Of a DNA stretch of 34,058 nucleotides, positions 1-8,437 are shown in pieces; the stretch's first letter is position 1, and each line of letters opens with the position of its first letter. The notes under the pieces are model-generated. The model was not told the DNA's origin. It was given only the letters and a program-made list of their open reading frames with translations, and did no database searches. The stretch comes from Ruminococcus sp. (GTDB lineage Bacteria > Bacillota > Clostridia > Oscillospirales > Acutalibacteraceae), in NCBI GenBank assembly GCA_023665555.1, contig JAMPDR010000025.1:1-34058 (forward strand). The letters run 5' to 3'. A program made the translations under genes and the position numbers.

Positions 1-53
1 ACTATCATCATGATAGCAAGAAGGCAACTTAAGGCTTTCTTTCCAAGTTTCAT
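1..53 (-). CDS. secreted protein, N-terminal fragment (runs off the left edge)
   Basis: Only the first 17 codons are inside the window. They read MKLGKKALSCLLAIMMI: a basic start followed by a hydrophobic stretch, as in the n- and h-regions of a Sec signal peptide. A strong ribosome site, AAGGAGG, lies seven bases upstream of the ATG (positions 61-67 on the plus strand). A well-formed promoter lies about 135 bases upstream. The leader shares a 14-base element, at the same distance from the -10 box, with the giant secreted protein gene at 1235-8008, so the two are probably co-regulated. The function of the mature protein cannot be judged from this fragment. Confidence 0.7.
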   Translation of the reverse strand, partial: MKLGKKALSCLLAIMMI

Positions 54-149
54 AACTTTTCCTCCTTAGAAATGAAAATGTATGCTACTAAAATAGGAAT
101 TCTATATAATACTTTTTACGCACAAAAACACGTTAAAAAACGAATTTGG

Positions 150-163
150 GCGCACTAAGGCAT
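150..163 (-). promoter_or_regulatory. conserved downstream promoter element, copy 1
   Basis: On the minus strand this reads ATGCCTTAGTGCGC. It starts exactly 24 bases after the -10 box of the promoter at 188-216. A near-identical copy (ATGCCTTTGTGCGC, 8321-8334) sits exactly 24 bases after the -10 of the giant gene promoter. Its position would be roughly +18 to +31 of the transcript. Its role is unknown. Confidence 0.5.
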
Positions 164-187
164 ATAAAGACACCTATAACTATACGT

Positions 188-216
188 AGTATAACATTAT
201 CGCGCCAACATTTCAA
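188..216 (-). promoter_or_regulatory. sigma-A type promoter for the partial secreted gene
   Basis: On the minus strand, TTGAAA (211-216) is followed after 17 bases by TATACT (188-193). Transcription would start near 181, giving a leader of about 128 nt. No experimental start is known. Confidence 0.6.
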
Positions 217-370
217 CGGTTTTCAAACTAAATTTCAAAATATTTTAATTTTTCTACATTTTCGATAAATGCAAGATTTTATTTTTGTGAAGATTTACGG
301 CAGCATAGTGTACGTCAATATTCACATACGCAAGATATAGATTTGTGCTTGCGGTGCTTGCGCACGGGTA

Positions 371-432
371 CTAGCGTACGGCTATGATGCGGGGAGGACT
401 GTGCCTTTCTAAAGTATGAGTCCGCAGAGGAA
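371..432. repeat. imperfect inverted repeat, left arm
   Basis: Read on the minus strand this segment closely resembles 1127-1186 read on the plus strand. Shared blocks include TGCGGACT, CCCCGCATC and AGCCGTACGC, with small gaps between them. The two arms face each other and enclose about 690 bp of hairpin-rich sequence. It may be a degenerate interspersed repeat or the ends of a decayed element. No coding capacity is convincing. Confidence 0.6.
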
Positions 433-505
433 GATTGATGTGATTTTCTTGTAGTACCTTGTATCTATTAAAGCTTTACATTGTGCTAACGGTTAGTCTG
501 TATCG

Positions 506-605
506 ATGTCCTACGGACATCTTGGAGCACCCTTCAGTCAAAAATACTTCGTATTTTCGACAGCTTCCCTTTCAGGGACGCCTTTTAAAGCCTCTCCTGA
601 AAGGC
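506..605. repeat. interspersed hairpin repeat fragment
   Basis: Short perfect hairpins follow one another: ATGTCC-TAC-GGACAT (506-520) and AAAATAC-TTC-GTATTTT (541-557). After them comes a TTCCCTTTCAGGGA to GCCTCTCCTGAAAGGC stretch. From memory, repeats of the type CAGTC, hairpin, GACAGC, then AAAGCCTC are common between genes in gut Clostridia; this looks like a worn copy. That assignment is recall and was not checked by search. Confidence 0.4.
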
Positions 606-667
606 AATGTCATTAACTTAAGGAAAGAGATGTAAATTTGTAACGAGTTCATGTAAAAATTATTTTT

Positions 668-817
668 GTAGGGGGCGACGGTTTTCGGCTTCCCGTGGTC
701 AAACCTATGAATCACAGCTGTAGGGACACCGCTTGCTGTGTCCGAAAAACCTGCCGGTTGCACACATTTTAAAATTAAATATACATTCCCGTAGGGTCGC
801 CCCCTACGTGGGCGACC
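668..817. repeat. REP-like palindromes with GTAG foot (left group)
   Basis: Three GTAGGG-started elements lie here. At 668 there is an imperfect one. At 720-743 GGACAC and GTGTCC pair around an 8-base loop after GTAG. At 791-817 GGTCGCCC and GGGCGACC pair perfectly (8 bp, 7-base loop) after GTAG. Stem sequence differs between elements while the foot does not. The same foot bounds the hairpins around the transposase gene at 8730-9227. Confidence 0.6.
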
Positions 818-818
818 A

Positions 819-959
819 ATACACCACCAACAAAAACACATTTGCATAAATATAGATATACGCATTTTTTCAATCTGTCGGCGGTCGCGGCAAGCGGCGA
901 CCCTACAATGTAATGCATGAGAGTTACAGGGCAGCCACATGGGGCTGCCACTACGAAAT
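819..959. repeat. long direct repeat, copy 1 (two REP-like hairpins inside)
   Basis: This is the first of two nearly identical units; the second is 976-1112, about 156 bp away. Each unit contains hairpin A, GGTCGC with GCGACC (883-902), and hairpin B, GGCAGCC with GGCTGCC (930-949), each followed by CTAC, the inverse of the GTAG foot. Copies differ by short indels and a few substitutions, so the duplication is fairly recent. Confidence 0.75.
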
Positions 960-975
960 ACATGCAATTGAAATT

Positions 976-1112
976 ATACACCACCAACAAAAACACATTG
1001 CATAAATATAGATATACGCATTTTTTCAATCTGTCGGCGGTCGCGGCAAGCGGCGACCCTACAATGTAATGTATGAGTTACAGGGCAGCCACATGGGGCT
1101 GCCCCTACGAAA
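976..1112. repeat. long direct repeat, copy 2
   Basis: Second copy of the 819-959 unit. Hairpin A is at 1039-1058 and hairpin B at 1083-1104. Here hairpin B has a perfect 8-bp stem, GGGCAGCC with GGCTGCCC, followed by CTAC. Compared with copy 1 it has lost one T near 996 and two bases before hairpin B. The rest of 54-1234 shows no convincing gene. Confidence 0.75.
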
Positions 1113-1126
1113 TTGTGTATCAACTT

Positions 1127-1186
1127 CTTCTGCGGACTTCATCTTCCCATCAGCACAATCTTCCCCGCATCACAGCCGTACGCAAG
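1127..1186. repeat. imperfect inverted repeat, right arm
   Basis: Partner of 371-432 in opposite orientation, with blocks TGCGGACT, CCCCGCATC and AGCCGTACGC in common. It ends just before the terminator of the giant gene. Confidence 0.6.
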
Positions 1187-1189
1187 TGC

Positions 1190-1222
1190 AAAAACCGCCC
1201 ACCGAAAAGGTGAGCGATTTTT
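1190..1222 (-). terminator. Rho-independent terminator of the giant secreted protein gene
   Basis: On the minus strand CGCTCACC pairs with GGTGGGCG (one G-T pair) around a short TTTTC loop, followed by GTTTTTG. It starts about 13 bases after the stop codon of the gene ending at 1235. Confidence 0.8.
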
Positions 1223-1234
1223 GATTATACGGTG

Positions 1235-4200
1235 TTAATTGTACTTCGGGTCTGGATTGTTACAGCATTTATAACTGCCGGAAATTGCTTTGATAATCTT
1301 ATGGAAGAATCGGAAAATCTTTGCCCAAAGACCATCCTTGTGACATGTGCAGTCACAGTGAATAACTATAATGTCACTGTCTTTCCAGCCGTTTGTTACC
1401 TTGCCGTTGCTGCTGATTGTTACAGTTGATACGAACTGATCAATGCCGTCTGCATCAATTGTGATGGTGTATTTTCCTGCTGCCGGAACTCTTACTGTTG
1501 CAATTCCGTCACTGCCGCTGGTTGACGAAGCAACGAAAGCACCTGTTTCAAGGTCAAAGAGTGTTACCTTTGCACCCTCAATCGGATGACCGTCCTTATC
1601 ATTTATATGAATTTCGGCTCTGATCATCTGCTTCATTGCAAGATCATCCTGATATTCCTCGCCGCAGTTAGCGCATTTGTATTTGATGTAACCAGCCTTG
1701 TTATATGTCGGCTCAACGGTTTCGATTACCTGCCAGTTGTGTCCGAGCGGTGCGCTTGTTTCCTTGGTGTAGTGCTGACCGCAAATCTTACATGTGTAAG
1801 TTGTGCCTGCACCTACTTCACAGTTTGCCTCAGTCTTTGTGACTGCATAATCATGGCTTACTTTCTGGAACAAAGCTTCAAGGAATACGCTCTGATTCTT
1901 TTCATCAATACCTCTGTTTGACCAACCGATGAATTCATAGTGTCCGTAATCATCATAGTCAGATTTTGTCGGCTTGCCGTAAACATCCTCATCATAGATT
2001 ACTGAGAAATCATCCATAAGCGGCTGATTTTCAAAGACCTTAATAACATTTTTACTGTTGTAGCCAAAGATAACTTTGTAAAGTCTTGCTGTTGCATCAT
2101 ACTGTGCAGTATAAGTTGCATTAGCCTTTACGATATTTTCAACGGAAGTATCCCAGCCGCTGAATTCATAGTAATTCTGATTGTCGGCTGCTCTTGTCGG
2201 AGTCGGGATTCTGTCTGAAATATCTTCACCGTATTTGATGTAGTCAATTGTTTTGATTACAGAACCGTCCCAATCAAGGAATGTTACGGTAAATGTTCTT
2301 GTATCTTCCTGTTCAGTACCGCACTTGTATATGCAGGTTACCTTGCCGTTCTCATCAGGAGTATCGCTCCACTTATGATCAACCTGGCTCTTTGTCACAT
2401 CGTCATAATAGTGTCCGCATTCACAGGTGTAGCGAGTAATTTCTTCACCCATGCACGGATATTTCTGCTCCTGGATAACCTTAGATGTATAGTCGTGCTT
2501 AATAGCATCAAACTGTGCAAATACAATTGTGTCTGCCTGGATATTCTTCAACGAATCTTGTTTGAGTTCTCTCCATGTGTTGTTGAATACGTAGTGATAC
2601 TCAGCATCATAAGCCTTTGTCGGTGTTGCGCCGTCATAAAGGTTTGTTGCATCTTCACCTGCTTTTACCATTTTATATGACTTACCGTCAGCATATGTGA
2701 GAACATGATCAGTGTCAAGAGCAAATACTACCTTGTATTCTCTTTCAACACTCTTGTAAGTTGCGATAAATGTAAGATCTTCTGTGAACTCTTTGATTTC
2801 TGTAACAACGTTTTCTATCTTACCGTCCGGTGACCAACCTGCAAATTCATAATCATAAGTTGCAGTTGATGCCTTTTCAGGTCCGTTCTTCGGAAGAACA
2901 TACGGAAGAGAATCATCATTGTGAAGATAACCTATCTTGTTGTTATACTGTGTTCCATCCTCTTTATAAAGAGTGATTGTATAACTTACATAACTCTTTG
3001 TGAATACAGGTGAAAGGGTTATATCTTCATCACCGATAACGATTGGGAACTTAACCTCTTTGCCATCTTTGTCTGCCCAACCTGAGAAGGTGTAGCGATA
3101 AGTCTTGTCAGCATCCTTAGTCGGAGATTCAATGTCTGCCGAAACAACAGCTTCACCCTTAAACTTTGTGATTGCTTTGATTGTCTTGCCGTCCTCGCCA
3201 ACAAAAGTAACAGTGTGCTTGGCAAGTTTAGCTTCCTTAACGTCTTTAGTGTATGAGTGCGGGCACATTGTGCAGGTATAAGTGTAAGTGTAGATTGTAA
3301 ATCCTTCTTCTTCCTTAGTATCTGTCAATGTTACGGTATATACGTGGTCAATTTTTTCAAGTGTTTCTTCTTTAATCTTTTCGCCGCATCTTGTGCAGTT
3401 GAGAACGCGGCTGCCTGTTTCCTGGCATGTCGGTTCTTTGGTTACTGTCCATACACCTTCGTCATGACCGAGTGCCGGAACTGTTCTTACAACTTCGACA
3501 TGTGTGCTGTCGTACTTACATGTCTTTGTTACCTGTCCGTCCTCTGTACATGTCGGATCTTTGGTTTGTTTCTCACGATAGAATACGTGCTTGTCAAGAT
3601 CGCTTGGAATTATATCCTCCGGTGATTCCGGTTTCATCTCGCCGCAGACTGAGCAGAATTTAATCATCAATCCTGTTGTTGAACATGTCGGCTCTTTTCT
3701 CAAAGCTTCATCCTCAACCCAAGTATGTCCGACTGCGGGAGTTTCTGAATCAGGAATCATCTCTGTGATACCGCATACAACGCAAATCTTATATTTGTAT
3801 CCGCCTGTGATACAACCTGCTTCAACAGTAACTTCTTCGAACTGATGTCCTTTTGCTTCGATTACAGTGCTTTGTTCTTCATCAACTATGCCGCAAAGCT
3901 TACATCTTGCAATGATACCGCCGGGAGTGGTGCAGTTTGCAGATGAGTTTGTGAACACAAGATCGTGGCTGCCGATAATGTCAAAGTTAACTTTTGTTTC
4001 ATTACCTGCAACGTCAACAACTGAAACCTGATAGATTCCCGGTTCTGTTACAAGTGCTTTGCCGTCCTTGTCAAGTTCGATGGTTTTGCCGTTAAGACGT
4101 ACTGCCGCAAGATCATCCGTTGACTCAACAGTGATTGTTGCATCCAAGCAGTGCTTACTGCCGTTCTGATGATCGCTTGTAACCTCAACAACAGGCATTA

Positions 4201-7200
4201 CATCATCATAAATGAGAAGGTCGGAATTGATATAAGTTGTATTTCCGCAGCGGTCAACGATTTTGCCGTAAATAACAAATGTTGAACCGTTTTCGATATT
4301 GTTTTCTTCTGTGAAAATATCGCTGAGTTTAGCTGTAATGTTTGCTTCTTTGCCGATTCTTTCAGTGGGAAGTTCATCATAATCATACCATGTGATCCAA
4401 TCAGTGATACTGTCAGGAGCAACTTCGCCGCTCTGAATTGAATAGCTGATTGTGCCTGTTCCGCTGCCGATTGCAAGGGGATTGTATTTATCTCTCATTG
4501 CAGTATCATCTGTGTTGATGATAAACATATTTGACGGAGCAACAGGTATTGCTTCAACATAATCATGATCTGTGTCAGGTGTTGACCAAGTGTGACTGCT
4601 TACATAGAGTTTTGCTGTCGGAGGAACTATATCCTCAAGTTTTGCAATCACAACTTCTTTTTCAAGATGGCATGAAGCATTTGAACAAATTTCTGTACCC
4701 TTACCCTCTGTGAAGAATGTTGGCTCAACAGTAACATCATTAGGAACCCATGTATGCTCTTCAGCTTCATAGTTTGCTTTAAGCTTCATGTTGTTTTCAA
4801 CTTTTGTGAATTTAGAGCCGTCAAGCTGTGTCCACTCAGTGAAGTTATAGTGCTCAGCATCTGTTGCCTGCTTAACGTATGTGCCTGCCACACTCATGAT
4901 GTCAGTTGTGCCGTAAGGTACTTTGATTGTTTCAAGCAGGGTAGTGCCATCCTCATCATAAAGTTCAACTGTGCAAATATTTGCTTCAAGTTTGTATGAT
5001 GCTTTATAGCGAACATTACCTGTGATTCTGTCGCCGCGGGTGAATTTTTCGTTTGTGTCAGCATTCAGCCATGCGTCGAATACCCATGTGTAGTTCGGGT
5101 CAGTCGAAACTTCAGTTGTTTCCGGTGCTGCCGGGGGATTGATTCTTTCGTTATAGATATACTTTTGAGTGTTGACGACTTCTTCAGCGAACTCGTCAAG
5201 CCATTCGACTGTGTAATAATTATATGTTCTGCGATAAACTGCGGTGTATGTCACTGTGTCTTCGCAATACAGATCAATGTCTTTATCCCAACCTCTGAAA
5301 TCATAGTTGTAGGTTTCATCGGCTGCCTTTGTGACTGTTCCGTCCTCAGGAATGATATGCTCAATCGAATCAAGATAATTGAACACACCTACTGTAATTA
5401 ATGAGCCATCCTCGTTTCTGAATTCAACAGTATACTTGGTCGGTGTGAAATCATACTGGGCATAAAGATTGATATCTGAGTTGCCGAGGGTTGTAACAGG
5501 GTTGCCGTTTTCATCAGCCCAGCCGCTGAAAGTATATTCTGCCGCATACTTATCTCCCTCTTTTTCGGGGATAGCGCCTGCATAACTGTTTGAAATGTCT
5601 GCTCCGGCAACCTCTTTAACAGATGAACCTTCAATTAATTCATCGCCGTTATAGTAGTTAACTGTGTAAAGCGGTTTTGCGTCATAATGTGCGATATAAT
5701 CAATATCTTTTGTTGCTGTGCTTGAGGGATATTCGGGAAGCCAACCGCCAAACTCATATTGATAGTTATCATCGCGATAAACCTGTTCAACCATAGTCCA
5801 CGGAATTTCAACAGTATCACCGTGGCTGTAGCTGACTTTCTGATTGATTGGTACACCTGATTCCTCGGTGTGAGTATGGTCGAAGAATCTGATCGTATAT
5901 CTTACTTCTGTATCATAATATTCAGCCACATATGTTACATTGCCGCGGCATTTACCATTTGCCAAAGCTGTACCGCTTTCACGTGACCAGTCAACAAACT
6001 GCCATCTTCTGTTGTTCTTGATGAAGTTTGTTTCGGGAACAGGCTCAGTAATCACATCATCGTAGTGAGCCTTGATTACAGTTGTTTTGTTTTCTTCTTT
6101 ATAAGTAATTGTGTATTCGCGCGCAATCTTCTTATAAACAGCAACATAGTCAGCATCTTTTCTGACTGTGAAATCTTCAACTGTCTGGATATATGTGCCG
6201 TCATCGGTGAAACCGTTTTCGTCAACAACATATTCCCATTCGGAATTGCCTGACGGACGAAGTGCCCAACCCATGAATTCATAAGTATTTCTTACGTCCT
6301 GAGCCTTGGTTTGCATACCGGGAACAACATCATCAATATTTGCTCTGTATTCAAATGAAGTTGTTGAATTAAGAGTTTTTCCGTTTTCGCCTATGAAATT
6401 GATGTTATATGTGTTTCTCTTGTCGTAGCTGTATTCGGGTTCGAAAACAGTTTTACCTTTGAGTTTGGCATCTTCCAGATAATCTCCGACAGAAATAAGA
6501 TTTCCGTCAAGATCATATGCTTCACGAACGACCCAACGATTGTTGAACTTTCCGTTGAATGAACCGCTTTTAATCTCGTCATATCCCTTTGCGGTAAGTT
6601 CTGCGGTTGCATTAGCCAACGCAGTCGCTGCACGGTCACCGTAATTTCCGGTTTGGTCAAACTTACCAGTACCTTTTGCAAGAAGCTGACCGTCGGCTGT
6701 TTTGAACTCTATTTCAACATCCTTTGCCCACCATGCTGCATAGTAGGTAAGCGGCGGATTGTTTGCAGCGGTTTCAACAGTATGTGTTTCACTGCTGAGT
6801 TCTGTTCCGCTCGGTGCTGTGTATTTAGCTGCATATATATCATTAACAGTTTGCTGGGTTGAATACATGCCTTTGAATTCATAACCGTTTACATTGTTAC
6901 CGCTTGAGTCTTTGATTTGAATTGCTTTCGGGAACGTTAACGGATGGTAATAATAGTATCTAGTTGCTTCAGTATAGCTTTTAGTAGATCTTGTCGAGCC
7001 ATTAGCCTGTGTAATAAGCGGATTTGAATAAATACCGTTGTTAAGCAAACTCATCTGAGTATAGTAATTATACGTATAAGCCGGGTTATTCAGAGTGATC
7101 CCCTTGTAACCGTAAATCGTTTCATTATTATATGTATAACTTGTATGAACATATAATGATTTCGCACGAGTGGTTGTTGACTTATTTGCAGTTTGTGCAG

Positions 7201-8008
7201 TCGGTGTTATGGTTAAAGTCTTTGAATCTCCAGACGTATAGCTGTTAAGGGATGCACCTGCATATGATGATTTTGTATCTTTTGTGTTATCAGTGTTTGC
7301 TGTCAATGCATATGTTGACACTGAACCGCCCCAAACAACCTTATACTGATCATAAATTGTAGATGAAATTGCGGCTGTTTTATTTGCACCGCCCCATTGA
7401 TTGATATCAATAGAACTGATTTCGGCATTATTTGATTTAGCTGAAACTGTAATTGAATTAGGCTTTGGATTTCCCTTCCAATCGCGTGAAGTATTAGTCT
7501 TAGTCCATGTACCTATATTCGGAGAACTATCATAATTACCGTTGGAAAGATCCAAAGTTATACCGGATTTACCACCACCAGCACGCTGGTTATGAGCGCC
7601 AAATTTACCTTCCCAAAGAACAACTTGATCTGTGGTATAATTACTGTTCGGTGAAACAGTGACTTTTGTTACATACCATTCAGATACATTTGTTAATGCA
7701 CCATAAACTTCAACATATAATGAAGATGGCAAACCATCAAGTTCTTTTTGATATGTTTTTGTACCAGTACTATTTGCAACCTTTGTTTCTGACCACTGTG
7801 TGCCGGCAGAACCATTCTGTTTCACCGTATTCAATGAAAATTTATTATCATTATTACTATGGTCATTTACAACGTTTACAAAAATCTGAACGTAATATTT
7901 TCCTGCTGTTGCAGCCTCCGCCTTAGTCGGAGCAAAGAACACCCAACATGACAAAAGCATGAGCATTGCCATGAAAAGTGAAAGCGATTTTTTAAATTGC
8001 TTTTTCAT
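1235..8008 (-). CDS. giant secreted InlB-type repeat protein with Cys-pair modules
   Basis: A 2257-residue exported protein, probably a surface or extracellular adhesin-like protein; its ligand cannot be inferred. Residues 1-33 form a signal peptide ending in AEAA. About 34-430 is a Tyr/Asn/Thr-rich unique region. About 430-1080 carries seven InlB B-repeat (Listeria-Bacteroides, Flg_new-like) units, each ending near an F-x-GW-type motif (MGW, VDW, GGW, SGW, RGW). About 1130-1345 looks Ig-like. About 1346-1595 is a string of modules with PTC...G...C-x-x-CG and a conserved GH-x-W/F. B-repeats and Cys-pair modules then alternate to about 2125. A Cna-B-like or carboxypeptidase-regulatory-like domain follows (2128-2215). 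The tail holds CDCTCH, a hydrophobic-basic helix and KCC. There is no LPXTG. The start is fixed by AGGAGG ten bases upstream. It has its own promoter, a 345-nt leader and a terminator, so it is monocistronic. Confidence 0.9.
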   Translation of the reverse strand: MKKQFKKSLSLFMAMLMLLSCWVFFAPTKAEAATAGKYYVQIFVNVVNDHSNNDNKFSLNTVKQNGSAGTQWSETKVANSTGTKTYQKELDGLPSSLYVEVYGALTNVSEWYVTKVTVSPNSNYTTDQVVLWEGKFGAHNQRAGGGKSGITLDLSNGNYDSSPNIGTWTKTNTSRDWKGNPKPNSITVSAKSNNAEISSIDINQWGGANKTAAISSTIYDQYKVVWGGSVSTYALTANTDNTKDTKSSYAGASLNSYTSGDSKTLTITPTAQTANKSTTTRAKSLYVHTSYTYNNETIYGYKGITLNNPAYTYNYYTQMSLLNNGIYSNPLITQANGSTRSTKSYTEATRYYYYHPLTFPKAIQIKDSSGNNVNGYEFKGMYSTQQTVNDIYAAKYTAPSGTELSSETHTVETAANNPPLTYYAAWWAKDVEIEFKTADGQLLAKGTGKFDQTGNYGDRAATALANATAELTAKGYDEIKSGSFNGKFNNRWVVREAYDLDGNLISVGDYLEDAKLKGKTVFEPEYSYDKRNTYNINFIGENGKTLNSTTSFEYRANIDDVVPGMQTKAQDVRNTYEFMGWALRPSGNSEWEYVVDENGFTDDGTYIQTVEDFTVRKDADYVAVYKKIAREYTITYKEENKTTVIKAHYDDVITEPVPETNFIKNNRRWQFVDWSRESGTALANGKCRGNVTYVAEYYDTEVRYTIRFFDHTHTEESGVPINQKVSYSHGDTVEIPWTMVEQVYRDDNYQYEFGGWLPEYPSSTATKDIDYIAHYDAKPLYTVNYYNGDELIEGSSVKEVAGADISNSYAGAIPEKEGDKYAAEYTFSGWADENGNPVTTLGNSDINLYAQYDFTPTKYTVEFRNEDGSLITVGVFNYLDSIEHIIPEDGTVTKAADETYNYDFRGWDKDIDLYCEDTVTYTAVYRRTYNYYTVEWLDEFAEEVVNTQKYIYNERINPPAAPETTEVSTDPNYTWVFDAWLNADTNEKFTRGDRITGNVRYKASYKLEANICTVELYDEDGTTLLETIKVPYGTTDIMSVAGTYVKQATDAEHYNFTEWTQLDGSKFTKVENNMKLKANYEAEEHTWVPNDVTVEPTFFTEGKGTEICSNASCHLEKEVVIAKLEDIVPPTAKLYVSSHTWSTPDTDHDYVEAIPVAPSNMFIINTDDTAMRDKYNPLAIGSGTGTISYSIQSGEVAPDSITDWITWYDYDELPTERIGKEANITAKLSDIFTEENNIENGSTFVIYGKIVDRCGNTTYINSDLLIYDDVMPVVEVTSDHQNGSKHCLDATITVESTDDLAAVRLNGKTIELDKDGKALVTEPGIYQVSVVDVAGNETKVNFDIIGSHDLVFTNSSANCTTPGGIIARCKLCGIVDEEQSTVIEAKGHQFEEVTVEAGCITGGYKYKICVVCGITEMIPDSETPAVGHTWVEDEALRKEPTCSTTGLMIKFCSVCGEMKPESPEDIIPSDLDKHVFYREKQTKDPTCTEDGQVTKTCKYDSTHVEVVRTVPALGHDEGVWTVTKEPTCQETGSRVLNCTRCGEKIKEETLEKIDHVYTVTLTDTKEEEGFTIYTYTYTCTMCPHSYTKDVKEAKLAKHTVTFVGEDGKTIKAITKFKGEAVVSADIESPTKDADKTYRYTFSGWADKDGKEVKFPIVIGDEDITLSPVFTKSYVSYTITLYKEDGTQYNNKIGYLHNDDSLPYVLPKNGPEKASTATYDYEFAGWSPDGKIENVVTEIKEFTEDLTFIATYKSVEREYKVVFALDTDHVLTYADGKSYKMVKAGEDATNLYDGATPTKAYDAEYHYVFNNTWRELKQDSLKNIQADTIVFAQFDAIKHDYTSKVIQEQKYPCMGEEITRYTCECGHYYDDVTKSQVDHKWSDTPDENGKVTCIYKCGTEQEDTRTFTVTFLDWDGSVIKTIDYIKYGEDISDRIPTPTRAADNQNYYEFSGWDTSVENIVKANATYTAQYDATARLYKVIFGYNSKNVIKVFENQPLMDDFSVIYDEDVYGKPTKSDYDDYGHYEFIGWSNRGIDEKNQSVFLEALFQKVSHDYAVTKTEANCEVGAGTTYTCKICGQHYTKETSAPLGHNWQVIETVEPTYNKAGYIKYKCANCGEEYQDDLAMKQMIRAEIHINDKDGHPIEGAKVTLFDLETGAFVASSTSGSDGIATVRVPAAGKYTITIDADGIDQFVSTVTISSNGKVTNGWKDSDIIVIHCDCTCHKDGLWAKIFRFFHKIIKAISGSYKCCNNPDPKYN

Positions 8009-8039
8009 AAGATATTTTCCTCCTTAAGAAAAATTAATC

Positions 8040-8054
8040 TGTTTACGTGAAACA
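8040..8054. other. degenerate parS-like sequence
   Basis: TGTTTACGTGAAACA differs from the 16-base parS consensus by loss of one C in the left half. The right half, GTGAAACA, is intact. It lies in the leader of the giant gene. The one-base deletion changes half-site spacing, so ParB binding is doubtful. Confidence 0.25.
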
Positions 8055-8183
8055 CTTGCAAAATTGTGCCCCACGAAGCGCCGAAAAATGCCGTTTTGCG
8101 CCCTGCAATTCAACCGACTGTTGACCTCAATCGTTAGGTAAACGATGATTAAATCCAGTGTGCTGATCGTGCCGTCAGAAATT

Positions 8184-8252
8184 TCGTCAGATTGCATAGG
8201 CTTGACGCAGAAATACTTTCGTATTTCAAGGAAATTCTGTGCGATATGACGG
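8184..8252 (-). other. long imperfect stem-loop in the giant gene leader
   Basis: The outer arms, around CGTCAGATTGCATAG and CTGTGCGATATGACG, match at 12 of 15 positions as an inverted repeat. An inner perfect hairpin is GAAATAC with GTATTTC. It is transcribed in the 345-nt leader of the giant gene. It could be an RNA regulatory structure or simply another interspersed palindrome; I do not recognise a riboswitch class. Confidence 0.45.
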
Positions 8253-8320
8253 AACTTTATGCAAACGAGCAGTGCACTGCGATTTATTCAGCGTTTACTT
8301 AGCGTTAAACCGCAAAAAGA

Positions 8321-8334
8321 GCGCACAAAGGCAT
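8321..8334 (-). promoter_or_regulatory. conserved downstream promoter element, copy 2
   Basis: On the minus strand this reads ATGCCTTTGTGCGC, differing from the copy at 150-163 by one base. It lies exactly 24 bases downstream of the -10 box at 8359-8364, the same distance as in copy 1. Confidence 0.5.
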
Positions 8335-8358
8335 AATAGGCTACTTTTAGTTAGTATC

Positions 8359-8388
8359 AGTATATCATCAAAAAATCAATAAAGTCAA
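8359..8388 (-). promoter_or_regulatory. sigma-A type promoter of the giant secreted protein gene
   Basis: On the minus strand TTGACT (8383-8388) is followed after 18 bases by TATACT (8359-8364). The predicted start is near 8352, giving a leader of roughly 345 nt. Confidence 0.65.
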
Positions 8389-8437
8389 TAACATAAGAAA
8401 ATTTAATTAAATATTTAAATGAATTTGTCTGAATTGC

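Noticed and set aside
572-1029. Open frames of 131 and 84 residues on the minus strand
   Set aside because: They are made of the duplicated repeat units and palindromes, share segments with each other, and lack ribosome sites. They are artefacts of repeat DNA.
819-1112. Possible CRISPR array
   Set aside because: There are only two units of about 140 bp with internal hairpins, no short spacers and no cas genes.
1232-7926. Many plus-strand open frames opposite the giant gene
   Set aside because: They are shadow frames of a repetitive coding sequence with no ribosome sites or recognisable domains.
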